From positions 62,001-126,000 of the forward strand of contig CACJLQ010000001.1 in assembly GCA_902594275.1 (NCBI GenBank): DNA of 64,000 nucleotides, read 5' to 3'. The notes under the pieces were generated by a model. That model was not told where the DNA came from. It saw only the letters and a program-made list of their open reading frames with translations, and ran no database searches. The stretch is from an uncultured Litorivicinus sp. (GTDB taxonomy: Bacteria; Pseudomonadota; Gammaproteobacteria; Pseudomonadales; Litorivicinaceae). The position numbers and the translations under genes were made by a program. The stretch's first letter is position 1. The number at the start of each line of letters is the position of its first letter. Below are positions 55,964 through 64,000 of the stretch, piece after piece.

Positions 55964-56779
55964 TTGGTATTTATTAACTCTCACGATTCTGCCGATTCGC
56001 TCAATGTTGCCGTGATTATCACGACATTTAATTGGCCTCATGCTCTTGATCAAGTGCTACGTACTTTGGTCAGTCAAACGCGTCAGCCCGATGTTATCGT
56101 GGTCGCTGATGACGGTTCTCATCCTCCCACGGCTGAGGTCGTTAAGGATTGGCAGGCAATCTTGCCTTTGCAATATGTTTGGCAGCCGGACTCAGGTTTC
56201 AGAGTGTCACGAGTTAGGAATTTAGCGGTCGCTAAACTGTCAAGATTAGATAACTATTACGGTATCATGATCGACGGCGATTGCTTGCTTCCACCCAACT
56301 TTATTGAGATGCACGTTCGACTCAAATCTCGCGGTTGGATGGTTGCGGGTAGTCGATTCCTGCTTGGTGCGAACGAAACTTCGGCTTTACTAGGGTCTGG
56401 GCCTGTCCAGCAAACAATAGGGTTTGCTGCATTTAAGTTTAGGTACTTGCCTTTAGGATTTTTCAGGCGCCTACGGCCGCGGAACTGGAGAATCGCGAGG
56501 ACATGTAATCTCTCAATATGGCTCAGTGACTTTTTGCACGTAGGCGGATTCGACGAGGGTTTTGTTGGCTGGGGCAAAGAGGATTCGGACTTAGTCGTCC
56601 GATTGATTCGATCGGGCGTGGGGATAATCAATGGCCGGTTTGCAGCTTGCGTAAAGCATTTGCATCACAAAGAAATGGATCGTTCCAGCCTGGATGCGAA
56701 TTTAAATAGGCTTGAAGAAGCTCGGATTTCTAAGGACTACACACTGCCAAAAAAGTCAATCTTTAAGGCATCCGAGTAA
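55964..56779 (+). CDS. GT2 glycosyltransferase with GT7-like C-terminal domain
   Basis: A 271-residue glycosyltransferase: GT-A start NVAVIITTFNWPHALDQVL, donor site DVIVVADDGSHPPTAEVV, GIMIDGDCLLPPNF with the DxD motif, and a C-terminal FDEGFVGWGKEDSDLVVRL block as in polysaccharide polymerases of the chondroitin-synthase type. The start is uncertain: TTG 55964 gives the longest sensible N-terminus. It is the first gene of the surface polysaccharide cluster. Confidence 0.84.
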   Translation: MVFINSHDSADSLNVAVIITTFNWPHALDQVLRTLVSQTRQPDVIVVADDGSHPPTAEVVKDWQAILPLQYVWQPDSGFRVSRVRNLAVAKLSRLDNYYGIMIDGDCLLPPNFIEMHVRLKSRGWMVAGSRFLLGANETSALLGSGPVQQTIGFAAFKFRYLPLGFFRRLRPRNWRIARTCNLSIWLSDFLHVGGFDEGFVGWGKEDSDLVVRLIRSGVGIINGRFAACVKHLHHKEMDRSSLDANLNRLEEARISKDYTLPKKSIFKASE

Positions 56780-56816
56780 TGAGTCTGCTGATGCAGATAT
56801 AAACAAGGATGGATCG

Positions 56817-57701
56817 ATGTTAATAGGAAAAAAAATTTTAATCACAGGTGGTGCTGGATTCATTGGCAGTCACCTTTGTGAGTCCTTGGCTTCCAATAAT
56901 TTAGTCACGTCGATTGATAATTATTTGACTGGAAAGGAATCAAATCATGTTACTGGTGTGACGTATATTAAAGGCAATACCTCTGATATCGATCGGTTAG
57001 TTTCAAGTGATTTTGATATTGTATTTCATCTAGGTGAATACTCTAGGGTAGAGCAAAGTTTTGATGATATCGAAATAGTTTGGGAATCCAATAAGGTCGG
57101 AACGTTTGCGGTTTTGGAGTTTTGTCGCGCTCATTCTATTAAGCTTATTTATGCGGGGAGTAGCACAAAGTTCGGTGACGGAGGGCTAGGGCGATCCCAG
57201 TCTCCGTATGGTTGGACTAAGGCTTCGAATACTGAGTTAGTCATCAATTACGGTGCATGGTATTCACTGAATTACGCCATAACTTATTTTTATAACGTTT
57301 ACGGTCCTCGTGAGATTAGAGAAGGAAAGTATGCGACAGTAGTCGCGCTATATGCGGAAAAAATGCGCCGCGGAGAATGTCTTGGTTTGGTGAGCCCTGG
57401 ATCGCAACGTCGCAATTTTACCTATGTCAAAGATGTGGTGAGGGCATTAGAGCTTATCGGTACCGGTGGCTATGGTGATGAATTCGGTATTGGTCACGTG
57501 CAATCTTACTCAATTCGCCAGATTGCGGAATTATTTGGTGGTGAAATTGAGATTATGGATCCCCGTCGAGGAAATCGGCAGACAGCTGATTTGGTAACGG
57601 ATAAAACTATGGCCCTTGGATGGCGTCCCGAAATGTCGATAGATAAATATATTGAGTTATTGCGAGCAAATAATTGGATGGACCCAGTTGATAAAAATTA
57701 G
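56817..57701 (+). CDS. NAD-dependent sugar epimerase/dehydratase
   Basis: A 294-residue extended short-chain dehydrogenase acting on a nucleotide sugar. Dinucleotide site KKILITGGAGFIGSHLCESL; the catalytic Ser/Thr region is LIYAGSSTKFGDGG and the Tyr-Lys pair is in SPYGWTKAS; the acceptor-side motif is YFYNVYGPREIREGKYATVV. It may be a UDP-glucose 4-epimerase-like enzyme, but the substrate is unclear. AAGGA precedes ATG 56817. It overlaps the next gene by 14 bp. Confidence 0.86.
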   Translation: MLIGKKILITGGAGFIGSHLCESLASNNLVTSIDNYLTGKESNHVTGVTYIKGNTSDIDRLVSSDFDIVFHLGEYSRVEQSFDDIEIVWESNKVGTFAVLEFCRAHSIKLIYAGSSTKFGDGGLGRSQSPYGWTKASNTELVINYGAWYSLNYAITYFYNVYGPREIREGKYATVVALYAEKMRRGECLGLVSPGSQRRNFTYVKDVVRALELIGTGGYGDEFGIGHVQSYSIRQIAELFGGEIEIMDPRRGNRQTADLVTDKTMALGWRPEMSIDKYIELLRANNWMDPVDKN

Positions 57702-58554
57702 TGGATTTACATTTCTCCGAAACGCGGTGATGAATGGGTACCCATTTGTCGAGAGTATTCAGTCACTGCTGCCCTTAGTTGATGAGTATGTAATCGCGGT
57801 TGGAAGAAGTGAAGATGATACGCTCAACCACATTAGGGCGATCGATAGTCCCAAAATTAAAATCATTGAAACGCAATGGAATGAAGTGATGCGTGATCGA
57901 GGATTCGTGTATGGCCAGCAGAAGATGATCGCCCATTATAACTGCTCTGGGGACTGGGCGTTCTATCTCGAGGGAGACGAGGTGCTTCATGAAGACGACC
58001 TGGAAAAAATTAGGCTACAAATTGAGGCGGTGCACAAGGATTATTCAGTCGAAGCACTATATTTTGACTTTTTTCATTTTTATGGAGCGCCGACTCAAAT
58101 AGGGATCGCCGGTTATCGAAGAGCTCCAAGGATAATTCGCAATTCTATCCGTGTAATTTCGCCCGATGGTCTCTACTTCGTGGTCTTGGATAAAAATAAG
58201 ATGGGCAGATATCCGAGGGCCAAGTATGCAAACGCTGCTATCTACCATTACGGCCATTGTCGCAAGACAGAGTATACGAATTCGAAGTTAAAGCAGGTCG
58301 GTAAATATTGGGATGCTGAGCATCGGCCATTCGATACCTATGGGTATATCGATGTTGCCGAATTAAGGCCATTTAATGGGAATCACCCAGTGGTTATGGC
58401 GTCTTGGTTAGAGAATTCGGCGGAGGTTCATTTTTCTCAAGCACCAAATTACCAGTTAACACGAAGAGATCGCAGAAATCGGATTAGATTCTGGATCGAA
58501 GAAAAATTAGGCGTAGAGGTTAGTAAAAAGCATTACAAGGATCTCGGTGTCTAG
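57688..58554 (+). CDS. glycosyltransferase-like protein (GT2 fold)
   Basis: A 288-residue protein: SGFTFLRNAVMNGYPFVESI, LVDEYVIAVGRSEDDTLNHI and AFYLEGDEVLHEDDLEKI are typical of a family of GT2-like transferases in polysaccharide clusters, with the acidic motif in LEGDE. TTG 57688 matches the family start (IKISGFTF). Donor and acceptor are unknown. It overlaps both neighbours. Confidence 0.8.
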   Translation: MIKISGFTFLRNAVMNGYPFVESIQSLLPLVDEYVIAVGRSEDDTLNHIRAIDSPKIKIIETQWNEVMRDRGFVYGQQKMIAHYNCSGDWAFYLEGDEVLHEDDLEKIRLQIEAVHKDYSVEALYFDFFHFYGAPTQIGIAGYRRAPRIIRNSIRVISPDGLYFVVLDKNKMGRYPRAKYANAAIYHYGHCRKTEYTNSKLKQVGKYWDAEHRPFDTYGYIDVAELRPFNGNHPVVMASWLENSAEVHFSQAPNYQLTRRDRRNRIRFWIEEKLGVEVSKKHYKDLGV

Positions 58555-59587
58555 GGCTGTTATTCAAATTGTTCGTCGATTTGGGCCCGTGGGTGGAATG
58601 GAATCCTACGTATGGTATCTATCTCACGAATTGATTCGACTGGGTTATCAGGTGACGGTTATTTGCGAACAATGCGAATCTGAACCCGATCCGTCCGTCC
58701 GCCTCATTGCCTTGCCAGTGTCGATTCAACGGCGTCGCTGGAAAGCGATGAAGGATTTTAATAGGCAATTGGACCACCTATTTCAGAGTCATCCCGAACT
58801 GCTCAACATGATAATACATTCTCACGAGCGAACTGCTTGGCACCATGTAACGACCTTTCATGGACCTCCGATGAAGAAAGCCCCCAGTCTACCGTGGTAC
58901 AAAAAATTTTCTTCACGACTGACTTACTGGCTCGACGCTGAGTATCGAGAATTATGTTCTGCCCAAGTGCAAAGAGTTGTACCAGTATCTAAAATGATTG
59001 GCCGACAGCTTGTTCAGCAGTACCCAGAAAGTCGGAGCCATATGACGGAACCTGCTTATCCTGCTTTAAATGAATCTCTCCCTAAAAGCTTTCGGCAGTT
59101 TAATAATCCAATGAAATTACTTTTCGTTGGTAAAGAGTGGAAGCGTAAAGGCCTGCCAAAGGCTGTGGAAATATGCTTGGCGTTAGCAGAAGAGTATTCG
59201 GTGCAGCTTGATGTGTTCGGGGTCAATGAACACCATGTTCCCAAAAACTTAAATCATTCGATAGTAAAATTTCACGGCTACCAGACCGATATCCCTTTCG
59301 ATACTTATGACCTGATGATTCATCCAGCTATAGCAGAGCCTTTTGGGATGGTTGTTCTGGAGGCCCTCGCTAAAGGTTGTCGGGTACTGGTAAGCGATCG
59401 AGTTGGGGCGGCAGAAAAAAAGCATGAGGGTCTTGTTAGTATGAGGCTCGATGCTCCTTTATTGATGTGGGTGGAAGCTGCGGTAAAGCTTATAGCCAAA
59501 ATACCAGATCAGTTGCCTCAGTTTGAGACATGGACAGATGTGGCGGTGTATTATGACGAAATAGTCTACAAACATGTCTCAGTTTAG
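58547..59587 (+). CDS. GT4 glycosyltransferase
   Basis: A 346-residue GT-B fold enzyme. N-terminal QIVRRFGPVGGMESYVWYLS is the acceptor-side loop; C-terminal KLLFVGKEWKRKGLPKAVEI and IAEPFGMVVLEALAKGCRVL hold the donor-binding Glu residues of family GT4 (E-x7-E). It begins at GTG 58547, overlapping the previous gene by 8 bp. Confidence 0.87.
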   Translation: MSRAVIQIVRRFGPVGGMESYVWYLSHELIRLGYQVTVICEQCESEPDPSVRLIALPVSIQRRRWKAMKDFNRQLDHLFQSHPELLNMIIHSHERTAWHHVTTFHGPPMKKAPSLPWYKKFSSRLTYWLDAEYRELCSAQVQRVVPVSKMIGRQLVQQYPESRSHMTEPAYPALNESLPKSFRQFNNPMKLLFVGKEWKRKGLPKAVEICLALAEEYSVQLDVFGVNEHHVPKNLNHSIVKFHGYQTDIPFDTYDLMIHPAIAEPFGMVVLEALAKGCRVLVSDRVGAAEKKHEGLVSMRLDAPLLMWVEAAVKLIAKIPDQLPQFETWTDVAVYYDEIVYKHVSV

Positions 59588-59593
59588 GTTTTC

Positions 59594-60328
59594 ATGCATT
59601 CGCTCCAATCAATCCCCATTTATGTCGTAACAGTTAAAACCTTTTTGGAAAGACATGCTCATATGGCTGAGCTAGAAGAACGGTTAGGTGTCAAATTCGA
59701 ATATATTTGGAACTACGATGCGCAAGACTTATCCAATGAAGATTGTTCGCGGATCAGTGGTGGCATGGCTCGCGAGAGTATATCTAACGTTCTGAAACAC
59801 TTCGAAGCGCAACGTCGATTTCTAAATACAGAATCCAGTGTATGTCTTGTGTTGGAGGATGATGTGTTGTTGTTTGACGATTTTGAAGAGAGTCTTCAAA
59901 CGATTTTAGGACTTGTACAAGACATTGAACCGGGGTGGCTTGTGTTCTTAGGCGGTGCTGATAACAAGATCGATGGACGTTTTCTGGAGAAAACTGAGTT
60001 GCTGATAGAGCAGTACTTAAGTACAGCTGAGGCTTATTTACTGGACCGTCACGGCTGTGAGCGCCGTTTTGAGTGGCTCGAGTTCAATAAAATTGATCGG
60101 CAAGCTGATCATCAAATAAAGCTCATAGATCAACAGCTGGGCACGAAGCATTACTGGTTCTCTGAACCACTTGCCACACAGGGTTCGATTACTGGATTAT
60201 TCGATACCGCCCTCGATTCGAGCCGCGCGAAGCATGGTGCGATGTATCTCAAAGCTCGCTTTCATTGGAACCGGTTTCGGCGACAGATTGCCCCACGGTT
60301 TTTTGCTCGCATCTTCGGTACGGGTTAA
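59594..60328 (+). CDS. GT25 (LPS biosynthesis) glycosyltransferase
   Basis: A 244-residue protein of glycosyltransferase family 25, common in lipooligosaccharide synthesis. IPIYVVTVKTFLERHAHMAE starts the fold, and SVCLVLEDDVLLFDDF carries the EDD motif for metal and donor. GAMYLKARFHWNRFRRQIAP ends it with a basic patch. Its stop overlaps the ligase start (TAATG). Confidence 0.84.
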   Translation: MHSLQSIPIYVVTVKTFLERHAHMAELEERLGVKFEYIWNYDAQDLSNEDCSRISGGMARESISNVLKHFEAQRRFLNTESSVCLVLEDDVLLFDDFEESLQTILGLVQDIEPGWLVFLGGADNKIDGRFLEKTELLIEQYLSTAEAYLLDRHGCERRFEWLEFNKIDRQADHQIKLIDQQLGTKHYWFSEPLATQGSITGLFDTALDSSRAKHGAMYLKARFHWNRFRRQIAPRFFARIFGTG

Positions 60329-61572
60329 TGGTCAGACTCCGATTACTCATGGGTCGCTTTTTCCAGGGCTTTTCTCCCATTAGTTGTGTAGCGTTCTGTC
60401 AAGCTCTACTTATGTTGAATATCTTTACCGCAGCAAACGGTTGGTTTGCAGTGACCAACGTCTTGGAGCTCATGCTTTGGTGTACGGTTTTAGTCTCTGC
60501 TTATATTAGAAGAGCTATATTCTGCTTAGCGGACGCCAGAGTCCTCATTTTGCTAGCGTTTGTTGTGTGGATTGCTGTGGCCATGTGCTGGGGCCAGGCC
60601 TCGGTGGGTGAGCGTCTAGAGGAACTGCTTTCTTGGCGTAAACTTCTGTTATTCCCGCTCGCTTTAGTGATCTTCGACACCCGAGAATCGAGATTGTTGT
60701 TTCTAACGGTGTTTATCTCCTGGGTTTTCATCTACTCGCTCGTATCGTGGGCGCTTTATCTGGCACGGAGCACGCATGAGATTGATGCTGCATATCTGCT
60801 TGAAAACGATGTGGTTCAGGCAATGTTCTTTGCTTTCGCGGCACTGTCTGCGTTCACCCTAAAGGCTAAGGGCGACCTTTCTTGGAGGCCCTTGGTTTTC
60901 GGATTGATTATTTTAACTCTGGCATCCAACGTATTTATTGTGGCGACAGGTCGCAGTGGATACCTTTTTCTCGCCGTAGGCGTCATGGTAATGGTCTGGC
61001 ACATTACAAACCGTTACCGTGTCGGTCTCACGGCTATACTGCTTCTGTCAATAATAGTCGGATTCATGGTGTCCGAACGTCCATCCAGTATGTTGGTGCA
61101 AGGTATCAATGAGGTTCTCTCACATGAAGACCACGATGCGGGCTACACCTCTATGGGTATTCGCCTGGTGATGTGGGAGAACACTGTCGAGGTGATTAAG
61201 GCTTCCCCAATCTTTGGCGCTGGTTCGGGTTCATTTTACCTAGAGTATGCTGACGTAGTCCAGGGCGGAAACGGCTGGAGGTACGAGATATCAGATGATC
61301 CGCACAATCAATATTTACATTTGTGGGCAGAGCAAGGACTGCTGGGACTTCTACTGCTTATGGCATTTGCTTACATTTGCTTCTTGACCGTACCTGCGAC
61401 CTCGTTTGGTATTTTAGCCGCTTGTTTAATAGCTGGTTTTTGCGCTACCAGTATGTTCAGTGGCCACTTTTCTACCTTCGTAGAGGGTCGCCTTTTCTGG
61501 ATAATGTTGGGTGTATGTCTGTCGGGTTCGGAATTGTCATTATCTGACCTGCGGTCGAAACTAGGCAAATGA
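60328..61572 (+). CDS. O-antigen ligase/polymerase-type membrane protein
   Basis: A 414-residue protein with about eleven membrane helices and the Wzy_C/WaaL signature: MGIRLVMWENTVEVIKASPI, FGAGSGSFYLEY, and the periplasmic DDPHNQYLHLWAEQGLLGLL with the key His. It would join O-antigen to lipid A-core or polymerise units; sequence does not separate these. The start at ATG 60328 overlaps the previous stop; longer reading lies inside the GT25 gene. Confidence 0.86.
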   Translation: MVRLRLLMGRFFQGFSPISCVAFCQALLMLNIFTAANGWFAVTNVLELMLWCTVLVSAYIRRAIFCLADARVLILLAFVVWIAVAMCWGQASVGERLEELLSWRKLLLFPLALVIFDTRESRLLFLTVFISWVFIYSLVSWALYLARSTHEIDAAYLLENDVVQAMFFAFAALSAFTLKAKGDLSWRPLVFGLIILTLASNVFIVATGRSGYLFLAVGVMVMVWHITNRYRVGLTAILLLSIIVGFMVSERPSSMLVQGINEVLSHEDHDAGYTSMGIRLVMWENTVEVIKASPIFGAGSGSFYLEYADVVQGGNGWRYEISDDPHNQYLHLWAEQGLLGLLLLMAFAYICFLTVPATSFGILAACLIAGFCATSMFSGHFSTFVEGRLFWIMLGVCLSGSELSLSDLRSKLGK

Positions 61573-62387
61573 AATTTTTGATTATCACAAATGATCCCGG
61601 GCTATGTTTGATGGCCGCAGACTCGGGAGTTCACTATGTCTTCGTAGATTTAGAGACGAAAGGAAAAGAGCTCCGTCAGGGTCATACGTCCTCCTTTATC
61701 AGTACGCATAGCTTTGAGGATGTTTGCTCAATTCGGCCATACATTCGCGATTCCCAGCTCCTAGTCAGGATCAACCCGCTCGGTAAAGATAGCGCAGTCG
61801 AGATTGAGCGTGTCATTGAGATGGGCGCCGATGTAATCATGCTACCCATGTTCCAGAAACTTGATGAGGTTCAATATGTTTCTTGCCAGATTGCGGGACG
61901 TGTGGAGTTTTGGCCCTTAGTGGAGACATTGGAAGCCTGCCGGAGTATCGCTAGCGCTCGCATATCTGACCTTTATGGCGTCGACTGTTTCTATTTTGGT
62001 CTAAATGACCTCCACCTGGAGCTCGGCCTGAATTTTATGTTTACTAGTCTAACCAATGCTGAGGTTCGTAACTGTATGGCACGATGCGGAGCTTTGGGGT
62101 TTGAGTTTGGATTTGGTGGTATCTCGACACTCGATTCAGGGCAGCTATCAGGCCGACACGTCCTTGGCTTACACAAGGCTCTAGGCTCTAGTAGAGTGAT
62201 CTTGTCGCGATCATTTTGTTCGGAGGTAACTCGGGGCATCAGTTCCTTCGAACACGAGTTTGCAGCGATTCGGGACTTTAGTGAGCGACTAGATCGTCAG
62301 GCTTTTGAGGCCTCGAGTTTGGCCAAAGAAGCTTGGCGGTTAATTGAGGAAATAGAGTCGACTGATGCCAGATTGAGCCCAGGGTAA
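61569..62387 (+). CDS. HpcH/HpaI aldolase-like protein
   Basis: A 272-residue TIM-barrel protein of the HpcH/HpaI aldolase and citrate-lyase-beta type. Visible are YVFVDLETKGKELRQG, LVRINPLG, GADVIMLPMFQKLDEV, EFWPLVETLEAC with the metal-binding Glu, and FYFGLNDLHLELG with the Asp. These enzymes bind pyruvate-like keto acids through a metal. In a polysaccharide operon the role is unknown; making or breaking a keto-acid sugar is one idea. It overlaps the ligase gene by 4 bp. Confidence 0.8.
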   Translation: MKFLIITNDPGLCLMAADSGVHYVFVDLETKGKELRQGHTSSFISTHSFEDVCSIRPYIRDSQLLVRINPLGKDSAVEIERVIEMGADVIMLPMFQKLDEVQYVSCQIAGRVEFWPLVETLEACRSIASARISDLYGVDCFYFGLNDLHLELGLNFMFTSLTNAEVRNCMARCGALGFEFGFGGISTLDSGQLSGRHVLGLHKALGSSRVILSRSFCSEVTRGISSFEHEFAAIRDFSERLDRQAFEASSLAKEAWRLIEEIESTDARLSPG

Positions 62388-62534
62388 AGGTTTTTTTGAG
62401 TGGGATGGCTATGGTAGTTAGCCTCAAGTCGAGCGAGATTGCTTTTTGAATTTGAGTGGCCCTCTCGGTTCCGGTTATCGCTGGTATCCTGTCGCACTTA
62501 AGAGCTGGCCATCCTTGCTTTGGGAATTTAGGTT

Positions 62535-64000
62535 ATGTGTGGAATTTTTGGAGGTTTTGGAAGCGGGTTTCCATGGCACTCGGTCGAGACCTCCGGTCGA
62601 CTTTTGGCGCACCGTGGTCCTGACGATTTCGGATTCTACTCTGATGAGCTTGCTTGCTTGGGAAACACACGGCTAGCTGTACAGGACCTGGGCCGCGGGC
62701 ATCAGCCGTTTATCTCGGAGTGCGGGCAGATTGTTGTGATACAGAATGGTGAGATTTATAACCATGTGGAACTCCGTCGGCAGCTCGAGGCACTTGGTGA
62801 CGTTTTCCTAACCGAATGCGATACAGAAGTAATTCTCAACAGTTATATGCGTTATGGGTTGAGCTTTGTCGATAAGCTCAACGGCATGTTTGCTATAGCG
62901 ATACTTGACCGAAGTAAGCGTAGTCTTCACCTGATCAGGGACAGATTGGGCGTTAAGCCTCTATTTTTTACCGAGTTCAATGGCTGTTATACGTTTGGGT
63001 CGGAGGTAAAGGTATTACTGTCGATGTCTGGCCGTACTGCTGAGTTAGATGAGCGTTCGCTGTCGGATTACCTGTCGTATAACTATGTGCCACCGCCTCG
63101 AACACTGTTCCGTCATATCGAGCATATTAAGCCGGGCCACGTGATGACGATTTGCGAGGAAGGTGTCGAGGAAAAAAAATGGTGGAGCGTACTCGAGGTA
63201 GGAACCGAACATTGCAGCTACTCATATGAGTGGGAGGAAGAGTTTTACTTTCTGTTATCAGATGCGACTAGTTTGCGTTGCGCGGCTGATGTTGAAATAG
63301 GTGCTTTCCTCTCGGGCGGCTTAGATTCTTCTGCTGTAGTGGCTGCAGCGCGAGATTTTTGCCCAGATAAGATGAAGGTTTTCTCGATTGGGTTTGATGA
63401 TGCCCGTTTCAACGAGCTCCCGCATGCACAGATGGCCGCCAAAAAATTTGGATCTGATATTCGTTGGCGAATAGTCGCCCCAGACCTCTTGGATAGGTGG
63501 GAGTCCGCGATTTACTTTTGCGACCAGCCGCACGGTGACACGTCGTTCCTTCCCACTTGGGAAGTTGCGAATTTAGCATCTGGGTACGTGAAGGTAGCCT
63601 TAACAGGTGACGGGGGGGATGAGTTATTTGGCGGTTACGAGAAATACCTCGGTCTAGGTCTCGATCCCAAGCTCGAGAGTTTAAAAGAAGCTGACTTCGT
63701 AAGGCGGTACTGGGAAGAAATAGCACTATTTTCTGACACAGAAAAGGCCGCAATGCTCTGTTCTACGGAGGGAAAAGATGCTGCAAGTGAGTCGATCGGT
63801 TATCTACAACAGGTGGTCTCCGAGTCGAGCCACCAAGATAAGATTAATCAGATGTTGTTAGCGGATACCTTAATACTGCTACCAGGGAATAACCTGGTTA
63901 AACCGGATCGAATGGGAATGGCAGCTTCGCTAGAGGCGCGGAGTCCTTTCCTCGACTACCGGATGGTCGAGTTCGCATTTAAAACTGGTGGTGCGATGAA
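62535..64000 (+). CDS. asnB: asparagine synthase (glutamine-hydrolysing), cut by window edge
   Basis: The first 488 or so codons of an AsnB-type enzyme. MCGIFGGFG gives Cys2 as the glutaminase nucleophile, with LAHRGPDDFGFY and NGEIYNHVELRRQLE next. The synthetase half has FLSGGLDSSAVVAAA (pyrophosphate loop) and LTGDGGDELFGGYEKYLG, then ARSPFLDYRMVEFAF near the edge. In surface polysaccharide clusters such enzymes often amidate sugar acids rather than aspartate. There is a 147-base gap before it. The 3' end is outside the window. Confidence 0.93.
   Translation, partial: MCGIFGGFGSGFPWHSVETSGRLLAHRGPDDFGFYSDELACLGNTRLAVQDLGRGHQPFISECGQIVVIQNGEIYNHVELRRQLEALGDVFLTECDTEVILNSYMRYGLSFVDKLNGMFAIAILDRSKRSLHLIRDRLGVKPLFFTEFNGCYTFGSEVKVLLSMSGRTAELDERSLSDYLSYNYVPPPRTLFRHIEHIKPGHVMTICEEGVEEKKWWSVLEVGTEHCSYSYEWEEEFYFLLSDATSLRCAADVEIGAFLSGGLDSSAVVAAARDFCPDKMKVFSIGFDDARFNELPHAQMAAKKFGSDIRWRIVAPDLLDRWESAIYFCDQPHGDTSFLPTWEVANLASGYVKVALTGDGGDELFGGYEKYLGLGLDPKLESLKEADFVRRYWEEIALFSDTEKAAMLCSTEGKDAASESIGYLQQVVSESSHQDKINQMLLADTLILLPGNNLVKPDRMGMAASLEARSPFLDYRMVEFAFKTGGAM

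Overview
This 64 kb window reads as a chromosomal segment of a compact, aerobic, Gram-negative gammaproteobacterium, probably marine or aquatic. The taxonomic guess is inference. It rests on the pepA-holC-valS order opposite lptF-lptG, a queA-tgt / yajC-secD-secF block, class Ia nrdAB, a HexR-controlled Entner-Doudoroff cluster, an outer-membrane porin and an LPS/O-antigen-type gene cluster. Genes are tightly packed, with many 1-14 bp overlaps and three convergent pairs whose stop codons share a 4-bp palindrome.

Layout. (1) 0.2-3.5 kb: a metal-related trio (DUF4198 periplasmic protein, HupE/UreJ-like membrane protein, CDF efflux pump) and a DUF2970 protein. (2) 3.7-11.9 kb: a complete caa3/aa3-type cytochrome c oxidase operon (coxB with fused cytochrome c, coxA, ctaG, ctaE, a SURF1 gene, an SCO-like CxxC protein, ctaA, ctaB), followed by a YohC/Yip1 gene broken by TAG and a strong terminator lying inside azlD. 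(3) 11.8-18.4 kb: azlCD, a run of tiny minus-strand ORFs, an AI-2E permease, cytochrome b561, a CsrA paralogue, AlkB, a glutamine amidotransferase and an unknown membrane protein. (4) 18.4-21.2 kb: the arsenate operon arsR - GAPDH - arsJ, abutting a truncated ammonium-transporter remnant. (5) 21.2-29.3 kb: gap (in-frame TGA at codon 3), divergent from hexR, then pyk-zwf-pgl-edd-eda; a HexR-like palindrome precedes pyk. (6) 29.4-33.6 kb: GNAT, alpha/beta hydrolase, VOC protein, PfkB sugar kinase, short transaldolase. (7) 33.6-46.9 kb: nrdB-nrdA with candidate NrdR and DnaA boxes, valS-holC-pepA, lptF-lptG, RDD, Bax-like glucosaminidase, WaaE-like glycosyltransferase, tRNA-Leu(CAA). (8) 47.2-53.7 kb: decayed HigB-type toxin with an intact antitoxin, queA-tgt, yajC-secDF. 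(9) 53.7-64 kb: porin with a structured leader, then a surface polysaccharide operon (GT2, epimerase, GT2, GT4, GT25, O-antigen ligase, HpcH/HpaI aldolase-like protein) ending in an asnB cut by the window edge.

How it works together. Glucose-6-phosphate would flow through zwf, pgl, edd, eda, gap and pyk under HexR, and electrons would leave through the caa3 oxidase. The second GAPDH together with ArsJ would turn arsenate into an exportable arseno-triose.

The most distinctive signal is genome wear. There are four nonsense codons (gap, yohC-like gene, two in the toxin), each explainable by a C:G to T:A transition, two apparent frameshifts and one truncated gene. I saw no CRISPR array, insertion sequence or clearly new defence system. 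The least explained material is the cluster of tiny ORFs at 13.2-13.7 kb and the hypothetical proteins.
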